Of a DNA stretch of 64,000 bases, positions 62,609 through 64,000 are shown piece after piece. The position numbers were made by a program, and so were the translations under genes. Where the stretch lies: contig CAMPDV010000458.1 of the NCBI GenBank assembly GCA_946699065.1, positions 124,001 to 188,000 on the forward strand, written 5' to 3'. The stretch is from Loxodes magnus. Lineage: Eukaryota > Ciliophora > Karyorelictea > Loxodida > Loxodidae. Position 1 is the first letter of the stretch, and every line of letters starts with the position of its first letter. Under the pieces are notes generated by a model. That model had not been told where the DNA came from. It saw only the letters and a program-made list of their open reading frames with translations, and did not search any database.

Positions 62609-64000
62609 AATGAACTCTTAAACTATTTTCCTTTAATTTTATAATTTTTCATTATTTTTTATTATAGAAACTATAAAATAATTTTAATATAAAAGATGTA
62701 GTTATTAATATCTCTTTCTTAGACTTAGTTTAAATTAGTAAAAGTAACTTGTATTAAGAAATTTTGGCTATAAATAAATTAATATAGATATTTTATAATT
62801 ATTTTATTTTTAATCTAAGTTATAAACTTAGTAAATAAACAAAGCTATTTTTAATTTTCTTTTAGTAGCTTTCTTTATTTATACTTTTATTCTCAATTAT
62901 TTATAATTAGAATAACCAATTAAAGATATTTATAAATGTGATGTTTTCAATTATTTTTCTATATAACTATATATTTAGTTATTCTTTAATTTTATCTTAG
63001 TTCTCTTTTATTAATCATGTAGTTTTTCATCATTTTATTTTTATAAATTTATTATTAATTTTACTAAAAAAGGATAAAACATTAAGTACTGAAATTGAAG
63101 TGTACTTCTAATTTTTCTATGGTTCTTTTATAATTTTTAGATATAATTACCCTATTTTTGTTTTAAGCTTTATTTTTAATTTCACCTTTCACTCTTAGAA
63201 ATAAATTTTTATTAGAGTATAATACTTTAGTTATAGAGTAACCTATATTAAGATAATTTTATTTGATTAAAAAGCATCAATTTATTTTTTACCCAAATAA
63301 ATAAAACAAATATTCTTATAGAGCGAACACTAATAATAATAACCTAAGGCTTTGCTTATTAATTAATATCTTTAAATTTAACTTAATTTAACTATTTTTA
63401 CTAAATCTAAATTTAGTTAGGTTATTTATAATTAATTAGTTATCAAAGATGTGATATTCTAAATCTTATTTATTTAAAATTATAAAAGCTTTTAACTAAC
63501 AACAAAAAGAAGGTTTATAATAATATCCTTTAAATTAAAAAAAGGTAAAATTAGCATTTCCTTTATAAATAAAACTAAAGCTTTTAATATTTACTTCCAT
63601 AAGTAATAGATAAATCATTTAAATTTTATCTTAAAATTAATACTTATTTAATTGAAAATACCGCTTAAACATATTTCGAATCTAATTATATATAAATAAT
63701 AAATGACTTAATAACTTTAAGTTGAAGGATATAAAATAATGTGTAAGTTAACTTAAAAATAAATTTGATAAATAGCTTTTTTATTATTCTTACAATGCAT
63801 GCTAAATTATTATCCAATCTAATAGCATTTTGCTAATTATTATCTTCACTTTTCATATAATTTTCTAAAACCAAAAAATGTTTAAACCTTTTAGTCATAA
63901 AAGCTATATCTAAAATTCTAAAAAAAGCAAAAATTAAATCTAAATAAGATATAGCTCAGCAAAATAAAAATTTTAAATAAACTAAATTTTAGTAATTCTA
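62609..64000. repeat. Downstream spacer of G6
   Basis: Reverse complement of 25383-26774 (3' of G3), and related to 17040-17800 and 53930-54700. The last bases of the window match 25383 onward. No gene. Confidence 0.65.

Overview
The window is ciliate nuclear DNA. It is extremely A+T rich, and long protein-coding frames exist only if TAA and TAG are read as sense codons (glutamine). The family content (secreted/membrane proteins with many CxxC repeats, repeated in recent segmental copies) resembles Tetrahymena-like oligohymenophorean ciliates. The sequence alone does not settle species, or germline versus somatic nucleus. No rRNA, tRNA, CRISPR array, transposase or integrase was recognised.

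The core is six copies of one large gene, called G1 to G6 here: G1 (-, 1-2690, cut by the window edge), G2 (+, 11291-14834), G3 (-, 26775-30191), G4 (-, 36003-39406), G5 (+, 48018-51876) and G6 (+, 59189-62608). Each encodes a signal peptide, an N-terminal domain that looks laminin-G/concanavalin-like, about seven cysteine-rich CxxC repeat units and a multi-pass membrane domain. G1, G3, G4 and G6 share one membrane domain; G2 and G5 carry a different one. Between head-to-head genes G1/G2 and G4/G5 lie a coiled-coil protein with a CCHC zinc knuckle (Z1) and a paralogue of the membrane domain (H). A second zinc-knuckle gene (Z2, -, 21570-22340) is flanked by 17-bp direct repeats.

Layout: positions 1 to about 21.3 kb are repeated in direct orientation from 36718 to about 58.2 kb, so two units are spaced about 36.7 kb apart. 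They are nearly identical over most of their length and diverge in the last 1.5-2 kb. The region 25.4-32.0 kb is repeated inverted at 57.4-64.0 kb. Conserved spacer blocks accompany the genes: an upstream arm with a GCTGC...GCAGC palindrome about 240 bp before each ATG, and a downstream block after the stop codons. Downstream of G2 and G5 is a cluster of small structured repeats: hairpins, six units of a 19-bp tandem repeat, and a GC-rich hairpin present four times.

The main observation concerns the genetic code. The six G genes keep one frame over 2.5-3.4 kb (G4 has a 1-nt deletion; G2 and G5 have one +1 shift), yet all contain in-frame TGA codons. In at least five alignment columns one paralogue has TGG where another has TGA, and the many Cys TGT/TGC codons were not found converted to TGA. 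Either UGA is decoded as tryptophan here, with UAA/UAG as glutamine, or the whole family is decaying through G-to-A changes confined to Trp codons. The first fits better but is not proven.
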